In this document: positions 24,692-34,440 of the stretch, piece after piece
Layout: each line of letters starts with the position of its first letter
How positions within the stretch are numbered: position 1 is the first letter of the stretch
Assembly: GCF_011752995.1 (NCBI RefSeq)
Contig: NZ_VWWL01000012.1
Location: 124,001-188,000 of the forward strand
Length of the DNA: 64,000 nucleotides
Source: Burkholderia sp. Ax-1724
GTDB taxonomy: Bacteria > Pseudomonadota > Gammaproteobacteria > Burkholderiales > Burkholderiaceae
Reading direction: 5' to 3'
Notes under the pieces: generated by a model
Databases searched by the model: none
What the model was told of the DNA's origin: nothing
The model's input: only the letters and a program-made list of their open reading frames with translations
Program-made: the position numbers and the translations under genes

Positions 24692-25264
24692 ATGAGCGGA
24701 CATAAACTGAACACACTCGTGCTGCCGGGGTATCTGAATTCCGGCGCCGGTCATTGGCAAACGCGCTGGGAAGCGCTCGATCCCGCGTTCGTGCGCGTGC
24801 GAATGCCGGACTGGGCGCATCCTTCGCGCGACGCATGGTGCCGCACGCTCGACGCCGCGGTGGCCGCCGCCGACGCGCCGGTCGTGTTCGCCGCCCATAG
24901 CCTCGGCTGCCTGACGGCGGTGTTCTGGGCCACGCAGTACGCGAGCGCGGCGCAGCTCGCGAAGGTGGCGGGCGCATTGCTGGTCGCGCTGCCCGATCCC
25001 ACCGGGCCGCATTTTCCGCAGGACGCGACCGGCTTTGCGCCGGTGCCGCTCGCGCGGCTGCCGTTCGCGAGCATCGTCGTCGCGAGCAGCGACGATCCGT
25101 ATGGCGGCGTGCCGTTTTCGCAGGCCTGCGCGAGCGCATGGGGCAGCCGCTGGATCGACCTCGGCGCGCGCGGCCATATCAACGCGGACAGCGGCCTCGG
25201 CGATTGGGACGAAGGGCGCAGCTGGCTGGCTTCGCTGGCCCCGTCGCGCGGAGTTCGGGCTTAA
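24692..25264 (+). CDS. RBBP9/YdeN-type serine hydrolase
   Basis: 190 residues, ATG at 24692 after AGGGAAG. Starts LNTLVLPGYLNSGAGHWQTRWE, typical of RBBP9/YdeN alpha/beta hydrolases. The nucleophile elbow is AHSLG, the acid is in VVASSDDPYGG and the His in LGARGHINADSGLGDWDEG. Small soluble esterase-like protein; substrate unknown. It follows ggt by 116 bases on the same strand and may be cotranscribed. Confidence 0.88.
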   Translation: MSGHKLNTLVLPGYLNSGAGHWQTRWEALDPAFVRVRMPDWAHPSRDAWCRTLDAAVAAADAPVVFAAHSLGCLTAVFWATQYASAAQLAKVAGALLVALPDPTGPHFPQDATGFAPVPLARLPFASIVVASSDDPYGGVPFSQACASAWGSRWIDLGARGHINADSGLGDWDEGRSWLASLAPSRGVRA

Positions 25265-25346
25265 TGCGGGCTTAATGGCACCGATGGCTGAGCCAGAATC
25301 TGGGGCGGGACATCCGTGAGGCCGGCGCGGCCCGCAGCCTTTTCCG

Positions 25347-26567
25347 TCAAATCACCGATTTCCCTCTCAACGCCTCGATCCGCGCCGCGTCATACCCGAG
25401 CACGTCGCGCAAGACGTGCTCGGTATGTTCGCCGAGCAGCGGCGGATGGCTCAGCGCCTCGGGCGGCGTGCCCGTCATATTGATCGGATTGCGCACGAGC
25501 TTGACCGTGCCGCCCGACGGATGCGGCAGATCGACCCGCAGGCCGCGCGCCACCACCTGCTCGTTCTCGAACACCTCGCCGAGGTCGTTGATCGGCCCGC
25601 ACGGCACGCCCGCCGCTTCGAGCGCGCCGATCCATTGCTGCTTGCCTTGCAGGCGCACCATGTCCGCGAGGATCGGCACGAGTACGTCGCGGTTGCGCAC
25701 CCGCGCCGGATTGGTCGCGAAGCGCTCGTCGTCGGCGAGTTCCGGCTGCCCGCCCGCCTCGACGAACTTGCGGAACTGCCCGTCGTTGCCGACCGCGACG
25801 ATGATCCAGCCGTCGCTCGTCTGGAAGGTCTGGTAGGGCACGATGTTCGGATGCGCATTGCCCCAGCGCAGGGGCGGCTGGCCGCTCGCGAGGTAGTTCG
25901 AGTTCATGTTGGCGAGCATCGCGACCTGCACGTCGAGCAGCGCCATGTCGATGTATTGGCCCTCGCCCGTGCGATCGCGGTGCGTGAGCGCGGTCAGCAC
26001 GGCGATCGTCGAATACATGCCGGTCATGAGGTCGGCGATCGCGACGCCGGCTTTCTGCGGGCCGCCGCCCGGCTGGCCGTCGCGCTCGCCGGTAATGCTC
26101 ATGAAGCCGCCGATGCCCTGCACGATGAAGTCGTAGCCGGCACGCTGCGCATACGGCCCGGTCTGCCCGAAGCCCGTGACCGAGCAGTAGACGAGGTCGG
26201 GCTTCACCGCCTTGAGCGATTCGTAGTCGAGCCCGTACTTCTTCAGCTGGCCGACCTTGTAGTTTTCGAGCACCACGTCGCTTTGCGCGGCCAGCTCGCG
26301 GACGATGCGCTGGCCCTCGGGCGAGGCGATATCGACCGTGACCGAGCGCTTGTTGCGGTTCGCCGCGAGATAGTAGGCGGCTTCGCGCGTGTCCGCGCCT
26401 TCGGGCGTTTTCAGATAGGGCGGGCCCCAGTGGCGCGTGTCGTCGCCCACCTCGGGACGTTCGATCTTGATGACGTCGGCGCCGAAATCGGCGAGTGTCT
26501 GCGCGCACCACGGGCCGGCGAGCACGCGGGTGAGATCCAGCACGCGGATATGACTGAGAGCGCCCAT
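25347..26567 (-). CDS. CaiB/BaiF-family CoA-transferase
   Basis: 406 residues from the ATG at 26567, with AGGAGA upstream. The family III CoA-transferase signature is clear: GIRVLDLTRVLAGPWCAQTL-type opening (here HIRVLDLTRVLAGPWC), DFGADVIKIERPEVGDD, RNKRSVTVDI, GYDFIVQGIGGFMSITGE and VAIADLMTGMYS, where the Asp is the catalytic carboxylate. It moves CoA between carboxylic acids. The acid pair (oxalate/formate, succinyl, or other) cannot be read from sequence. Divergent from alaS. Confidence 0.9.
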   Translation of the reverse strand: MGALSHIRVLDLTRVLAGPWCAQTLADFGADVIKIERPEVGDDTRHWGPPYLKTPEGADTREAAYYLAANRNKRSVTVDIASPEGQRIVRELAAQSDVVLENYKVGQLKKYGLDYESLKAVKPDLVYCSVTGFGQTGPYAQRAGYDFIVQGIGGFMSITGERDGQPGGGPQKAGVAIADLMTGMYSTIAVLTALTHRDRTGEGQYIDMALLDVQVAMLANMNSNYLASGQPPLRWGNAHPNIVPYQTFQTSDGWIIVAVGNDGQFRKFVEAGGQPELADDERFATNPARVRNRDVLVPILADMVRLQGKQQWIGALEAAGVPCGPINDLGEVFENEQVVARGLRVDLPHPSGGTVKLVRNPINMTGTPPEALSHPPLLGEHTEHVLRDVLGYDAARIEALRGKSVI

Positions 26568-26793
26568 ATTTCTGCATGTCTCCTGATTTTTTAGCGGTGC
26601 CAAGCGAGGTTTCGTGTGCGTTTCGATGGATGGGCCATCTTAAGCGATTCCCGTGCGCGGGCGCAGTCGTCCGAACGTCATAGTGCCGCTCGGACGATGG
26701 GACACGCCGCGCGGCTGTCACGCCGAGCCCGCTTCGCCCTGGCCGGATGGCCGACGGCACCGGGCGCGCTGCCGCGCACGCGCGCCGATCCCG

Positions 26794-26799
26794 TATAAT
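26794..26799 (+). promoter_or_regulatory. Probable -10 element of alaS
   Basis: A perfect TATAAT about 87 bases before the alaS start in the 318-base region between the CoA-transferase gene and alaS. No good -35 is seen. The rest of the region holds no gene. Confidence 0.4.
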
Positions 26800-26885
26800 C
26801 AGTCGTTTAAGAAACAGACAGTTGGCGCATCCCGCGATGCAGCCAGTCTCAGTCAGGAACCGTCAGGACCCGTCCCCCGCACGCT

Positions 26886-29510
26886 ATGAAAGCCGCTGAA
26901 ATCCGCGAGAAATTCCTCAAGTTCTTCGAATCGAAGGGCCACACGATCGTCCGTTCGTCGAGCCTCGTGCCCGGCAACGACCCGACACTGCTCTTCACCA
27001 ATTCGGGGATGGTGCAGTTCAAAGATGTGTTCCTCGGCGCGGAGTCGCGTCCGTATTCGCGTGCCACGACCGCGCAGCGCAGCGTGCGCGCGGGCGGCAA
27101 GCACAACGACCTCGAAAACGTCGGCTATACCGCGCGCCACCACACGTTCTTCGAGATGCTCGGCAACTTCTCGTTCGGCGACTACTTCAAGCGCGACGCG
27201 ATCCACTACGCGTGGGAACTGCTGACCGAAGTCTACAAGCTGCCGAAAGAGAAGCTCTGGGTCACCGTCTACCAGGAAGACGACGAAGCGCACGACATCT
27301 GGGCGAAGGAAGTGGGCGTGCCGGTCGAGCGCATCATCCGCATCGGCGACAACAAGGGCGCGCGCTACGCTTCGGACAACTTCTGGCAGATGGCGGATGT
27401 CGGCCCGTGCGGCCCGTGCTCGGAAATCTTCTACGACCACGGCCCGGACGTGTGGGGCGGCCCGCCGGGGTCGCCCGAGGAAGACGGCGACCGCTACATC
27501 GAGATCTGGAACCTCGTGTTCATGCAGTTCAGCCGCGATGCGCAGGGCAACATGACGCCGCTGCCCAAGCAATGCGTCGATACCGGCATGGGCCTCGAAC
27601 GTATCGCCGCGGTGCTGCAGCACGTGCACAGCAACTACGAGATCGACCTGTTCCAGGCGCTGATTCAGGCCGCGGGCCGCGAAACCGGCGTGAGCGACCT
27701 CACGAACAACTCGCTGAAGGTGATCGCGGACCACATCCGCGCGTGCTCGTTCCTGATCGTCGACGGCGTGATTCCGGGCAACGAAGGCCGCGGCTACGTG
27801 CTGCGCCGTATCGTGCGCCGCGCGATCCGCCACGGCTACAAGCTCGGCAAAAAGGGTTCGTTCTTCCATCGCATGGTGGCGGACCTCGTCGCGCAAATGG
27901 GCGCGGCTTATCCGGAACTGAAGGACGCCGAACAGCGCGTGACCGACGTGCTGCGCCAGGAAGAGGAGCGCTTCTTCGAGACGATCGAGCACGGCATGTC
28001 GATTCTCGAAGCCGCTCTGGCTGAACTCACGGCGAAGGGCGGCAAGACGCTCGACGGCGAACTCGCCTTCAAGCTGCACGACACCTACGGCTTCCCGCTC
28101 GACCTGACCGCGGACGTCTGCCGCGAACGCGAAGTGACGGTCGACGAACCGGCCTTCGACGAAGCGATGGCACGCCAGCGCGAGCAGGCACGCGCGGCCG
28201 GCAAGTTCAAGATGGCGCAGGGCCTCGAATACTCGGGCGCGAAGACCACGTTCCACGGCTACGAAGAAATCGTCTTCGACGACGCGAAGGTCGTGGCGCT
28301 CTACGTCGACGGCGCATCGGTGCAGCAGGTGCAGGACGGCCAGCAGGCCGTCGTCGTGCTCGATCACACGCCGTTCTACGCGGAGTCGGGCGGCCAGGTC
28401 GGCGACCAGGGCGTGCTCGCCAACGCCAGCACGCGCTTTGCCGTTGCCGATACGCTGAAGGTGCAGGCCGACGTGGTCGGCCATCACGGCACGCTCGAAC
28501 AGGGCACGCTGAAGGTCGGCGACGTCGTCAAGGCGGAAATCGACGCGGTGCGCCGCGCCCGCACGGCACGCAACCACTCGGCCACGCACCTGATGCACAA
28601 GGCGCTGCGCGAAGTGCTCGGTTCGCACGTGCAGCAGAAGGGCTCGCTCGTCGACGCCGACAAGACCCGCTTCGACTTCGCGCACAACGCGCCGATGACG
28701 GACGAGCAGATTCGTCGCGTCGAGGAAATCGTCAATGCCGAAGTGCTCGCGAACGCGCCCGGCATCGTGCGTTTGATGTCGTACGACGAAGCGGTGAAGG
28801 GCGGCGCGATGGCGCTGTTCGGCGAAAAGTACGGCGACGAAGTGCGCGTGCTCGACCTCGGCTTCTCGCGTGAGCTGTGCGGCGGCACGCACGTGAGCCG
28901 CTCGGGCGACATCGGCTTCTTCAAGATCGTGATGGAAGGCGGCGTCGCGGCAGGTATCCGCCGTGTCGAAGCGATCACCGGCGACAACGCGGTGCGTTAC
29001 GTGCAAGACCTCGAAGCGCGCATCAACGCGGCGGCGGCGGTGCTGAAGGCGCAGCCGGCGGAACTCACGCAGCGCATCGGCCAGGTGCAGGATCAGGTGA
29101 AGGCGCTCGAAAAGGAGCTGGGCGCGCTGAAGTCGAAGATGGCGTCGAGCCAGGGCGACGAACTCGCGGGCCAGGCGATCGAGGTGGGCGGCGTGCATGT
29201 GCTGGCGGCAACGCTCGATGGCGCGGACGTCAAGACGTTGCGCGAAACGGTCGACAAGCTCAAGGACAAGCTCAAGAGCGCGGCCATCGTGCTGGCTGCG
29301 GTGGAGGGCGGCAAGGTGAGCCTGATCGCCGGCGTGACCCCCGACGCGAGCAAGAAGGTCAAGGCCGGCGAACTGGTCAACTTCGTTGCGCAGCAAGTCG
29401 GCGGCAAGGGCGGCGGCCGTCCCGATATGGCTCAGGCCGGCGGTACCGAGCCGGCCAACCTGCCGGCGGCGCTTGCGGGCGTCAAGGCTTGGGTCGAAGC
29501 TCAGCTGTGA
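26886..29510 (+). CDS. alaS: Alanine--tRNA ligase
   Basis: 874 residues, normal length. Class II synthetase with the usual start [20 protein letters not shown]. Aminoacylation domain: [19 protein letters not shown] and [14 protein letters not shown]. Editing domain: [11 protein letters not shown] near residue 565 and CGGTHV near 665 hold the zinc ligands. C-terminal coiled coil and C-Ala domain ending [15 protein letters not shown]. Charges tRNA-Ala and clears mischarged Ser and Gly. Confidence 0.98.
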   Translation: MKAAEIREKFLKFFESKGHTIVRSSSLVPGNDPTLLFTNSGMVQFKDVFLGAESRPYSRATTAQRSVRAGGKHNDLENVGYTARHHTFFEMLGNFSFGDYFKRDAIHYAWELLTEVYKLPKEKLWVTVYQEDDEAHDIWAKEVGVPVERIIRIGDNKGARYASDNFWQMADVGPCGPCSEIFYDHGPDVWGGPPGSPEEDGDRYIEIWNLVFMQFSRDAQGNMTPLPKQCVDTGMGLERIAAVLQHVHSNYEIDLFQALIQAAGRETGVSDLTNNSLKVIADHIRACSFLIVDGVIPGNEGRGYVLRRIVRRAIRHGYKLGKKGSFFHRMVADLVAQMGAAYPELKDAEQRVTDVLRQEEERFFETIEHGMSILEAALAELTAKGGKTLDGELAFKLHDTYGFPLDLTADVCREREVTVDEPAFDEAMARQREQARAAGKFKMAQGLEYSGAKTTFHGYEEIVFDDAKVVALYVDGASVQQVQDGQQAVVVLDHTPFYAESGGQVGDQGVLANASTRFAVADTLKVQADVVGHHGTLEQGTLKVGDVVKAEIDAVRRARTARNHSATHLMHKALREVLGSHVQQKGSLVDADKTRFDFAHNAPMTDEQIRRVEEIVNAEVLANAPGIVRLMSYDEAVKGGAMALFGEKYGDEVRVLDLGFSRELCGGTHVSRSGDIGFFKIVMEGGVAAGIRRVEAITGDNAVRYVQDLEARINAAAAVLKAQPAELTQRIGQVQDQVKALEKELGALKSKMASSQGDELAGQAIEVGGVHVLAATLDGADVKTLRETVDKLKDKLKSAAIVLAAVEGGKVSLIAGVTPDASKKVKAGELVNFVAQQVGGKGGGRPDMAQAGGTEPANLPAALAGVKAWVEAQL

Positions 29511-29573
29511 TTGCGGCTTGACTTGTTAAGGCTTGAATCCGGACTCGTTCCGGATTGGTCTGGTTGACGAGAG

Positions 29574-29605
29574 AAAGGGCCACGCGGTTTGCCGCGTGGC
29601 CCTTT
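29574..29605 (+). terminator. Terminator after alaS
   Basis: Perfect 14-base stem (29574-29587 with 29592-29605) with a 4-base TTTG loop. The A-run before and T-run after let it work in both directions, serving alaS and the convergent LysR gene. Confidence 0.88.
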
Positions 29606-29703
29606 CGTTTTCTCCGTACGCGAGCGAGGCCATGACGAGCTTCACAGCAGACCCGCAGCAGACGACCGGCAGCAGACCCTCGGCAAACGCAAACCCCCAC
29701 CCA

Positions 29704-30642
29704 TCACGCAGCACCCGCATCGATCGCGACCGCCGCATCTACACGCTGCGGCATATCCCCGGCTACCGCATTCTCCTGCGGCGCCACCAGCGTGCGCCGC
29801 AGCGCATTGAGCGCGGACGAAAAATGGCCGCGTCTCCAGACGAGCAGCGTTTCGATCATCCCGATGTCGGGTAGCGCGTGTACCGCGATATTGCTCGCGT
29901 CGGCCTGCAGGTCGAGCACCGAGCGCGGCGCGACCGCGACGCCGGCGCCGGCCGCCACGCACGCGACGATCGCGTGATACGAGCCGAGTTCGAGCACGCG
30001 CGCGGGCCGCACGTCGTGCTCCAGATACCATTTTTCGATATACGACCGATAGGCGCAGCCGCGCTCGAACGCGATCAGCGTCGAGAGCGCGACGTCGCGT
30101 ACTTCGCGAATCGGCCGATGTCCGCGCGGCGTCAGCATCACGAGTTCTTCGCGAAAAACCGGCACGCTCTCGAACAACTCGCCGAGCGCGGCCGGATCGA
30201 GCGGCGTCGCCACGAGCGCGGCATCGACCTCGAACTCGCGCACCCGCTCGATCAGCTTGCCGGTCGTGCCCGTCTCCAGTTCCAGCTCGACGGCGGGCCA
30301 CTGCTGGTGATATTGCGCGAGCAGGCCCGGCAGACGCGTCGCCGCGACGCTTTCCATCGTGCCGAGCCGCAGACGCCCGCTCGGCCGGTCCTCGCGCACC
30401 GCGTGGCGCGCTTCGTCGGCGAGCGCGAGCAGGCGCTCCGCGTAGGGCAGCAGCGTTTCGCCGGCCGGTGTCAGCACGAGGCGGCGGCCGTCGCGGATGA
30501 ACAGTTCGGTGCCGAGTTGCTCTTCGAGCTGCTTGATGCGCGTCGTCACGTTCGATTGCACGCGGTTGAGCTTGGCGGCGGCGCGCGTCACGCCGTTTTC
30601 CCGCACGACGGCGCGAAAAATGGTCAGGGCGGCCAGATCCAT
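29704..30642 (-). CDS. LysR-family transcriptional regulator
   Basis: 312 residues. N-terminal winged helix-turn-helix: LAALTIFRAVVRENGVTRAA followed by AKLNRVQSNVTTRIKQLEEQ and LGTELFIRDGRRLVLTPAGE. The rest is a two-lobed effector domain (LRLGTMESVAATRLPGLLAQ...). It is divergent from the MFS transporter gene with 66 bases between, the classical arrangement for a LysR regulator and its target. The effector is unknown. Confidence 0.92.
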   Translation of the reverse strand: MDLAALTIFRAVVRENGVTRAAAKLNRVQSNVTTRIKQLEEQLGTELFIRDGRRLVLTPAGETLLPYAERLLALADEARHAVREDRPSGRLRLGTMESVAATRLPGLLAQYHQQWPAVELELETGTTGKLIERVREFEVDAALVATPLDPAALGELFESVPVFREELVMLTPRGHRPIREVRDVALSTLIAFERGCAYRSYIEKWYLEHDVRPARVLELGSYHAIVACVAAGAGVAVAPRSVLDLQADASNIAVHALPDIGMIETLLVWRRGHFSSALNALRRTLVAPQENAVAGDMPQRVDAAVAIDAGAA

Positions 30643-30708
30643 GATTCTCTCCGGGTGATGGTTGATATCCTAATTATTCATTTTTAGAGATCGTCTGGTC
30701 AAGCTAAG

Positions 30709-32196
30709 ATGGATTCACATAGGGATCACCTCACTGCTGTTCGACCGCCGACCATGAACGCTCTCGCCTCCCACACATCTATGCGCTTCCACGAACCCCA
30801 CGCCGCCCGGCGCGCGGCGCTTGCCTGCATGGTGACGCTGGCCGTCGCGCTCGGTATCGGCCGCTTCGCCTTCACGCCACTGCTGCCGCTGATGCTGCAC
30901 GGCGCCGCGCTCGGCCAGCCGCAGATCGACATCCAGCACGGCGGCTGGCTCGCCTCGTTCAACTACGCGGGCTATTTCGCCGGCGCGGTGATGTGCGCGG
31001 CGCTGCGTACCGACCCGGCGCGCATGGTGCGCGTAGGGCTCGTCGCGACGGTTGTGCTGACACTCGCGATGGGCGTCACGAGCCAGTTCTGGGTATGGGC
31101 CGTGGTGCGCTTCGTCGCCGGGGCGGTCAGCGCGTGGACCTTCGTGTTCGCGTCGCAGTGGGGCTTGCGGCGGCTCGCCGAACTCGGCGCGCATGCGTGG
31201 AGCGGGGTGATTTATACGGGGCCGGGCGTCGGTATCGTCGGCACGGGCTTGTTCGTGAGCATCGCGGGCCGGTATGGCGCGACGGCCGGGTGGATCGGTT
31301 TCGGCGTGATCGGCGCGCTGCTGTCGGCGCTGGTGTGGCCGGTGTTCGGCGCCGCGCCGCGTGCGCAAGCCGCGCCGGAAGGCGGTCGCAAGAGCGCCGC
31401 GGACGGCGCGAAGCGGGAGCGGCCGCGCGCGGCGCAACAAGCCGCCGCGGATCGGGCGGCCCGGAGCGGCAGCGCGGCAAGGGAGGGCGCGGCGGACTAT
31501 CTTGAGTCAGAGCGCGCTGCTGTCGCGGCGTTGGCCGAATCGACTCACGTTGCATCGGCCGACACCGCCGAGGAGCACGCCCACTCAATCCCGGCCCATC
31601 GAAGCGCCACCGCTCACCGTGTCGACGCCTTCTGGCTGGTCCTGCTCTACGGCATCCCCGGCTTCGGCTACATCATCACCGCGACGTTCCTGCCAGTCAT
31701 AGCGCGCCACGCGCTGCCGGGTTCGTCGTGGCCTGACCTGTTCTGGCCGATGTTCGGCGTGGCGCTGATCGTCGGTGCGATGGCGGCCGCGCGTTTGCCC
31801 GTGCATTGGGACAACCGCGCGCTGCTCGCCGGCTCCTACGTGCTGCAAGCGCTCGGCATCGCGCTGGGCATCGTCTGGCCGACAGCGGGCGGTTTTTCGC
31901 TCGGCAGCATCCTGATCGGCCTGCCGTTCACCGCGATCACGCTGTTCGCGATGCGCGAGGCGCGGCGTCTGCGTGGCGACGACGCGGCCGGTCTGATGGG
32001 CTATGCGACGGCGGCTTACGGCATCGGCCAGATCGTCGGTCCGTTGGTGGCCGCGCCGATTGCCGCGCAGACGGGATCGTTTTCGCCGGCGCTGTGGCTG
32101 GCCGTGGGCGCGCTGCTGGCGGGCGCGGCGGGACTGGTCGCCGTGGCGCGCGTGCCGCGTGGCCGTGGCGGCATGCCGGATTGCGGCTGCAACTAA
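30709..32196 (+). CDS. YbfB/YjiJ-type MFS transporter
   Basis: 495 residues from the ATG at 30709; ATGs at 30754 and 30781 are also possible and would trim a polar leader. Opening TLAVALGIGRFAFTPLLPLM is the YbfB/YjiJ signature. About twelve membrane helices in two halves. Between helix 6 and 7 (about residues 222-305) there is an unusually long hydrophilic loop made mostly of Ala, Arg, Glu and Ser. Efflux of a small molecule under control of the divergent LysR protein is likely but the substrate is unknown. Confidence 0.85.
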   Translation: MDSHRDHLTAVRPPTMNALASHTSMRFHEPHAARRAALACMVTLAVALGIGRFAFTPLLPLMLHGAALGQPQIDIQHGGWLASFNYAGYFAGAVMCAALRTDPARMVRVGLVATVVLTLAMGVTSQFWVWAVVRFVAGAVSAWTFVFASQWGLRRLAELGAHAWSGVIYTGPGVGIVGTGLFVSIAGRYGATAGWIGFGVIGALLSALVWPVFGAAPRAQAAPEGGRKSAADGAKRERPRAAQQAAADRAARSGSAAREGAADYLESERAAVAALAESTHVASADTAEEHAHSIPAHRSATAHRVDAFWLVLLYGIPGFGYIITATFLPVIARHALPGSSWPDLFWPMFGVALIVGAMAAARLPVHWDNRALLAGSYVLQALGIALGIVWPTAGGFSLGSILIGLPFTAITLFAMREARRLRGDDAAGLMGYATAAYGIGQIVGPLVAAPIAAQTGSFSPALWLAVGALLAGAAGLVAVARVPRGRGGMPDCGCN

Positions 32197-32223
32197 CGGC
32201 CGAGGTGTTCGACGATTTGGAGA

Positions 32224-32265
32224 GCCCGAAGCCCGAAGCCCGAAGCCCGAAGCCCCAAGCCCCAA
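32224..32265 (+). repeat. Short tandem repeat (7 bases x 6)
   Basis: Four perfect GCCCGAA units followed by two GCCCCAA units, just after the MFS gene stop. It lies in the 212-base gap before the threonine aldolase gene. A unit of 7 is prone to slippage, but no coding frame crosses it. Confidence 0.85.
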
Positions 32266-32408
32266 CCTCATCCCCCTTCCCAGGCCGACATCCGATACCA
32301 CCACACCCGGCGCCCATCCCGCATACCTTCACCAAAATCGCACGATCGCACTAAAATGACCGCTTCCCGTCATTTCCACGCGCCTGTCGCCGGGCGCGCC
32401 GCGCCACC

Positions 32409-33440
32409 ATGCAACATTTCGCGTCCGATAACTACGCCGGCATCTGTCCCGAAGCGCTCGAGGCGCTGATCGCCGCCAACCACAGCGGCCACGAGCCGGC
32501 CTACGGCGACGATTCCTGGACGAGCCAGGTCTGCGACCGTCTGCGCGATCTGTTCCAGACCGACTGCGAGGTGTTCTTCGTCTTCAACGGCACGGCCGCC
32601 AACTCGCTCGCGCTGGCCTCGCTGTGCCAGTCGTATCACTCGGTGATCTGCCACGAACTCGCGCACATCGAGACCGACGAATGCGGCGGCCCCGAATTCT
32701 TCTCGGGCGGCTCGAAGCTGCTGACGGCGCCCGGCATCGGCGGCAAGCTCACGCCCGATGCGATCGAAGCGGTCGTCACGCGCCGCGCCGACATCCACTA
32801 TCCGAAGCCGAAGGTCGTCACGCTCACGCAGTCGACCGAGGTCGGCACCGTCTACACGGTCGAGGAAGTGCGCGCGATCGCGGCGATCGCGAAGCGCCGT
32901 CATCTGAAGCTGCATATGGACGGCGCGCGCTTTGCGAACGCGGTCGCGGCGCTCGACGTGCATCCGTCGGAGATCACGTGGCGCGCGGGCGTCGACGTGC
33001 TGTGCTTCGGCGGCACGAAGAACGGCCTGCCGGTCGGCGAAGCGGTGGTGTTCTTCGATCGCGCTCTCGCCGACGATTTCGCCTATCGCCTGAAGCAGGC
33101 GGGGCAGCTTGCCTCGAAGATGCGCTTCATCTCCGCGCCCTGGCTCGGCCTGCTCGACAACGACGTGTGGCTGCGCAACGCGCGTCACGCGAACGCGATG
33201 GCGCGTCTGCTGCAAACGCGGTTGCAGGAAATTCCGGGTGTGAGCATCATGTTTCCGGGCGAATCGAACGCGGTCTTCGCGCAGTTGCCGCCGCACGCCG
33301 CGAAGGCGATGCGCGCGCGCGGCTGGAGGTTCTACGAATTCATCGGCGCGGGCGGCTGCCGGCTGATGTGCGCGTGGGACACGCAGCCCGCGACGGTCGA
33401 GCGCTTTGCCGCCGAGCTGCGCGAGTTGTGCGCGGCGTGA
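32409..33440 (+). CDS. ltaE: Low-specificity L-threonine aldolase
   Basis: 343 residues. PLP enzyme of fold type I that splits threonine or allo-threonine to glycine and acetaldehyde. Visible: FASDNYAGICPEALEALIAA start, FVFNGTAANSLALASLC, ICHELAHIETDECGGPEFF, LHMDGARFANAVAAL (Asp for the pyridine nitrogen) and CFGGTKNGLPVGEAVVFF with the PLP lysine. Length and motif order fit the family. Confidence 0.9.
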   Translation: MQHFASDNYAGICPEALEALIAANHSGHEPAYGDDSWTSQVCDRLRDLFQTDCEVFFVFNGTAANSLALASLCQSYHSVICHELAHIETDECGGPEFFSGGSKLLTAPGIGGKLTPDAIEAVVTRRADIHYPKPKVVTLTQSTEVGTVYTVEEVRAIAAIAKRRHLKLHMDGARFANAVAALDVHPSEITWRAGVDVLCFGGTKNGLPVGEAVVFFDRALADDFAYRLKQAGQLASKMRFISAPWLGLLDNDVWLRNARHANAMARLLQTRLQEIPGVSIMFPGESNAVFAQLPPHAAKAMRARGWRFYEFIGAGGCRLMCAWDTQPATVERFAAELRELCAA

Positions 33441-33576
33441 TGCAAGGCGTGAAGCGAAGCGCGCCGCCGCCGCCATTATCTTCCGCCTTCACTCCTCGCC
33501 ATCGCACGCAGTCGCCCCCGACCGCGTCCAATCGCGGCAGACAGACATACACACAAGACACGAGACACCTCACGAC

Positions 33577-34107
33577 ATGACCGAATACCGCTTTTGTCCC
33601 CGCTGCGCCAAGCCGTTGACCGAACGCGCCGACCCCGAGCACGAAGGCGGCCGCATACGCCAAAGCTGCCCCGATACCGTGTGCGGCTACGTCCACTGGA
33701 ATAACCCGCTGCCGGTCGTGGCCGCGATCGTCGAGTACGAGGGCAAGATTCTGCTCGCGCGCAATGCTGCGTGGCCCGAGGGCATGTTCGCGCTGATTAC
33801 CGGCTTCCTCGAAAACGGCGAGACGCCGGAGCAGGGCATCGCGCGCGAAGTGCTCGAAGAGACGTCGCTGCAGACGGAGTCGGTCGAACTGATCGGCGTG
33901 TACGAGTTCATCCGCAAGAACGAGCTGATCATCGCGTATCACGTGAAGGCGCATGGGACGGTCTCGCTATCGCCGGAACTGCTCGAATACCGGCTCGTCG
34001 AGCCGGCGAAGCTGCGGCCCTGGCGCGCGGGCACCGGCCAGGCGCTCGGCGAATGGATGCGGCGGCGCGGTCTGCCGTTCGAATTCGTCGAGCGGCCGGG
34101 GCAGTGA
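33577..34107 (+). CDS. Nudix hydrolase with N-terminal zinc ribbon
   Basis: 176 residues from the ATG at 33577. A CPRC...C-x4-C pattern in the first 37 residues (FCPRCAKPL ... SCPDTVCGY) forms a zinc ribbon like that of NADH pyrophosphatases. A full Nudix box follows: GFLENGETPEQGIAREVLEE then TSL. An ADP-ribose or NADH-type substrate is plausible; family membership is certain, substrate is not. Confidence 0.9.
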   Translation: MTEYRFCPRCAKPLTERADPEHEGGRIRQSCPDTVCGYVHWNNPLPVVAAIVEYEGKILLARNAAWPEGMFALITGFLENGETPEQGIAREVLEETSLQTESVELIGVYEFIRKNELIIAYHVKAHGTVSLSPELLEYRLVEPAKLRPWRAGTGQALGEWMRRRGLPFEFVERPGQ

Positions 34108-34293
34108 GTCGCGTTCGCGGGCGGCGCGATGGCGGCGAGCATGGTGTTGCCCGCGTCGGCGGTACTTCATCGCGCGACGATACATAACGGGCCGACGAGG
34201 CAACGGCGGCGAAGCTCGAAGCAGGCCTAAACGACACGGCCCGCGCAGACAAGCTCGATACGGCGCACGGCATCGGCCACACCAGACGACGCA

Positions 34294-34377
34294 CGAACCG
34301 GCATACGAACCAGCACACGAAATAGCACACCAAACAACGCACAAAACGGCACCCGAACCAGCACCCCAGTCAGCGCG
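34294..34377 (+). repeat. Degenerate 12-base tandem repeat
   Basis: Seven units of a 12-base motif near CGAACCAGCACA, several with 2-5 changes. They lie in the 333-base gap between the Nudix and alcohol dehydrogenase genes. The remaining bases of that gap (34108-34293) show no supported gene. Confidence 0.65.
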
Positions 34378-34440
34378 GTAACGAACGATCAACCCAAGTC
34401 AATCAGCGGTCAATGAGCTCACGCTCGGGAGAAGCACGGC

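Noticed and set aside
26853-29396. 847-residue open frame antisense to alaS
   Set aside because: Rich in Arg, His and Val with no motifs. alaS on the other strand is unambiguous. Similar shadows lie opposite uvrD, valS, iolC, iolD and glnS.
33929-34342. Minus-strand frame with a CRFV/CWFV-like repeat
   Set aside because: Its repetitive residues come from the 12-base DNA repeat; no start signal.
34294-34377. Repeats considered as a CRISPR array
   Set aside because: Units are 12 bases, contiguous and degenerate, with no spacers and no cas genes nearby.
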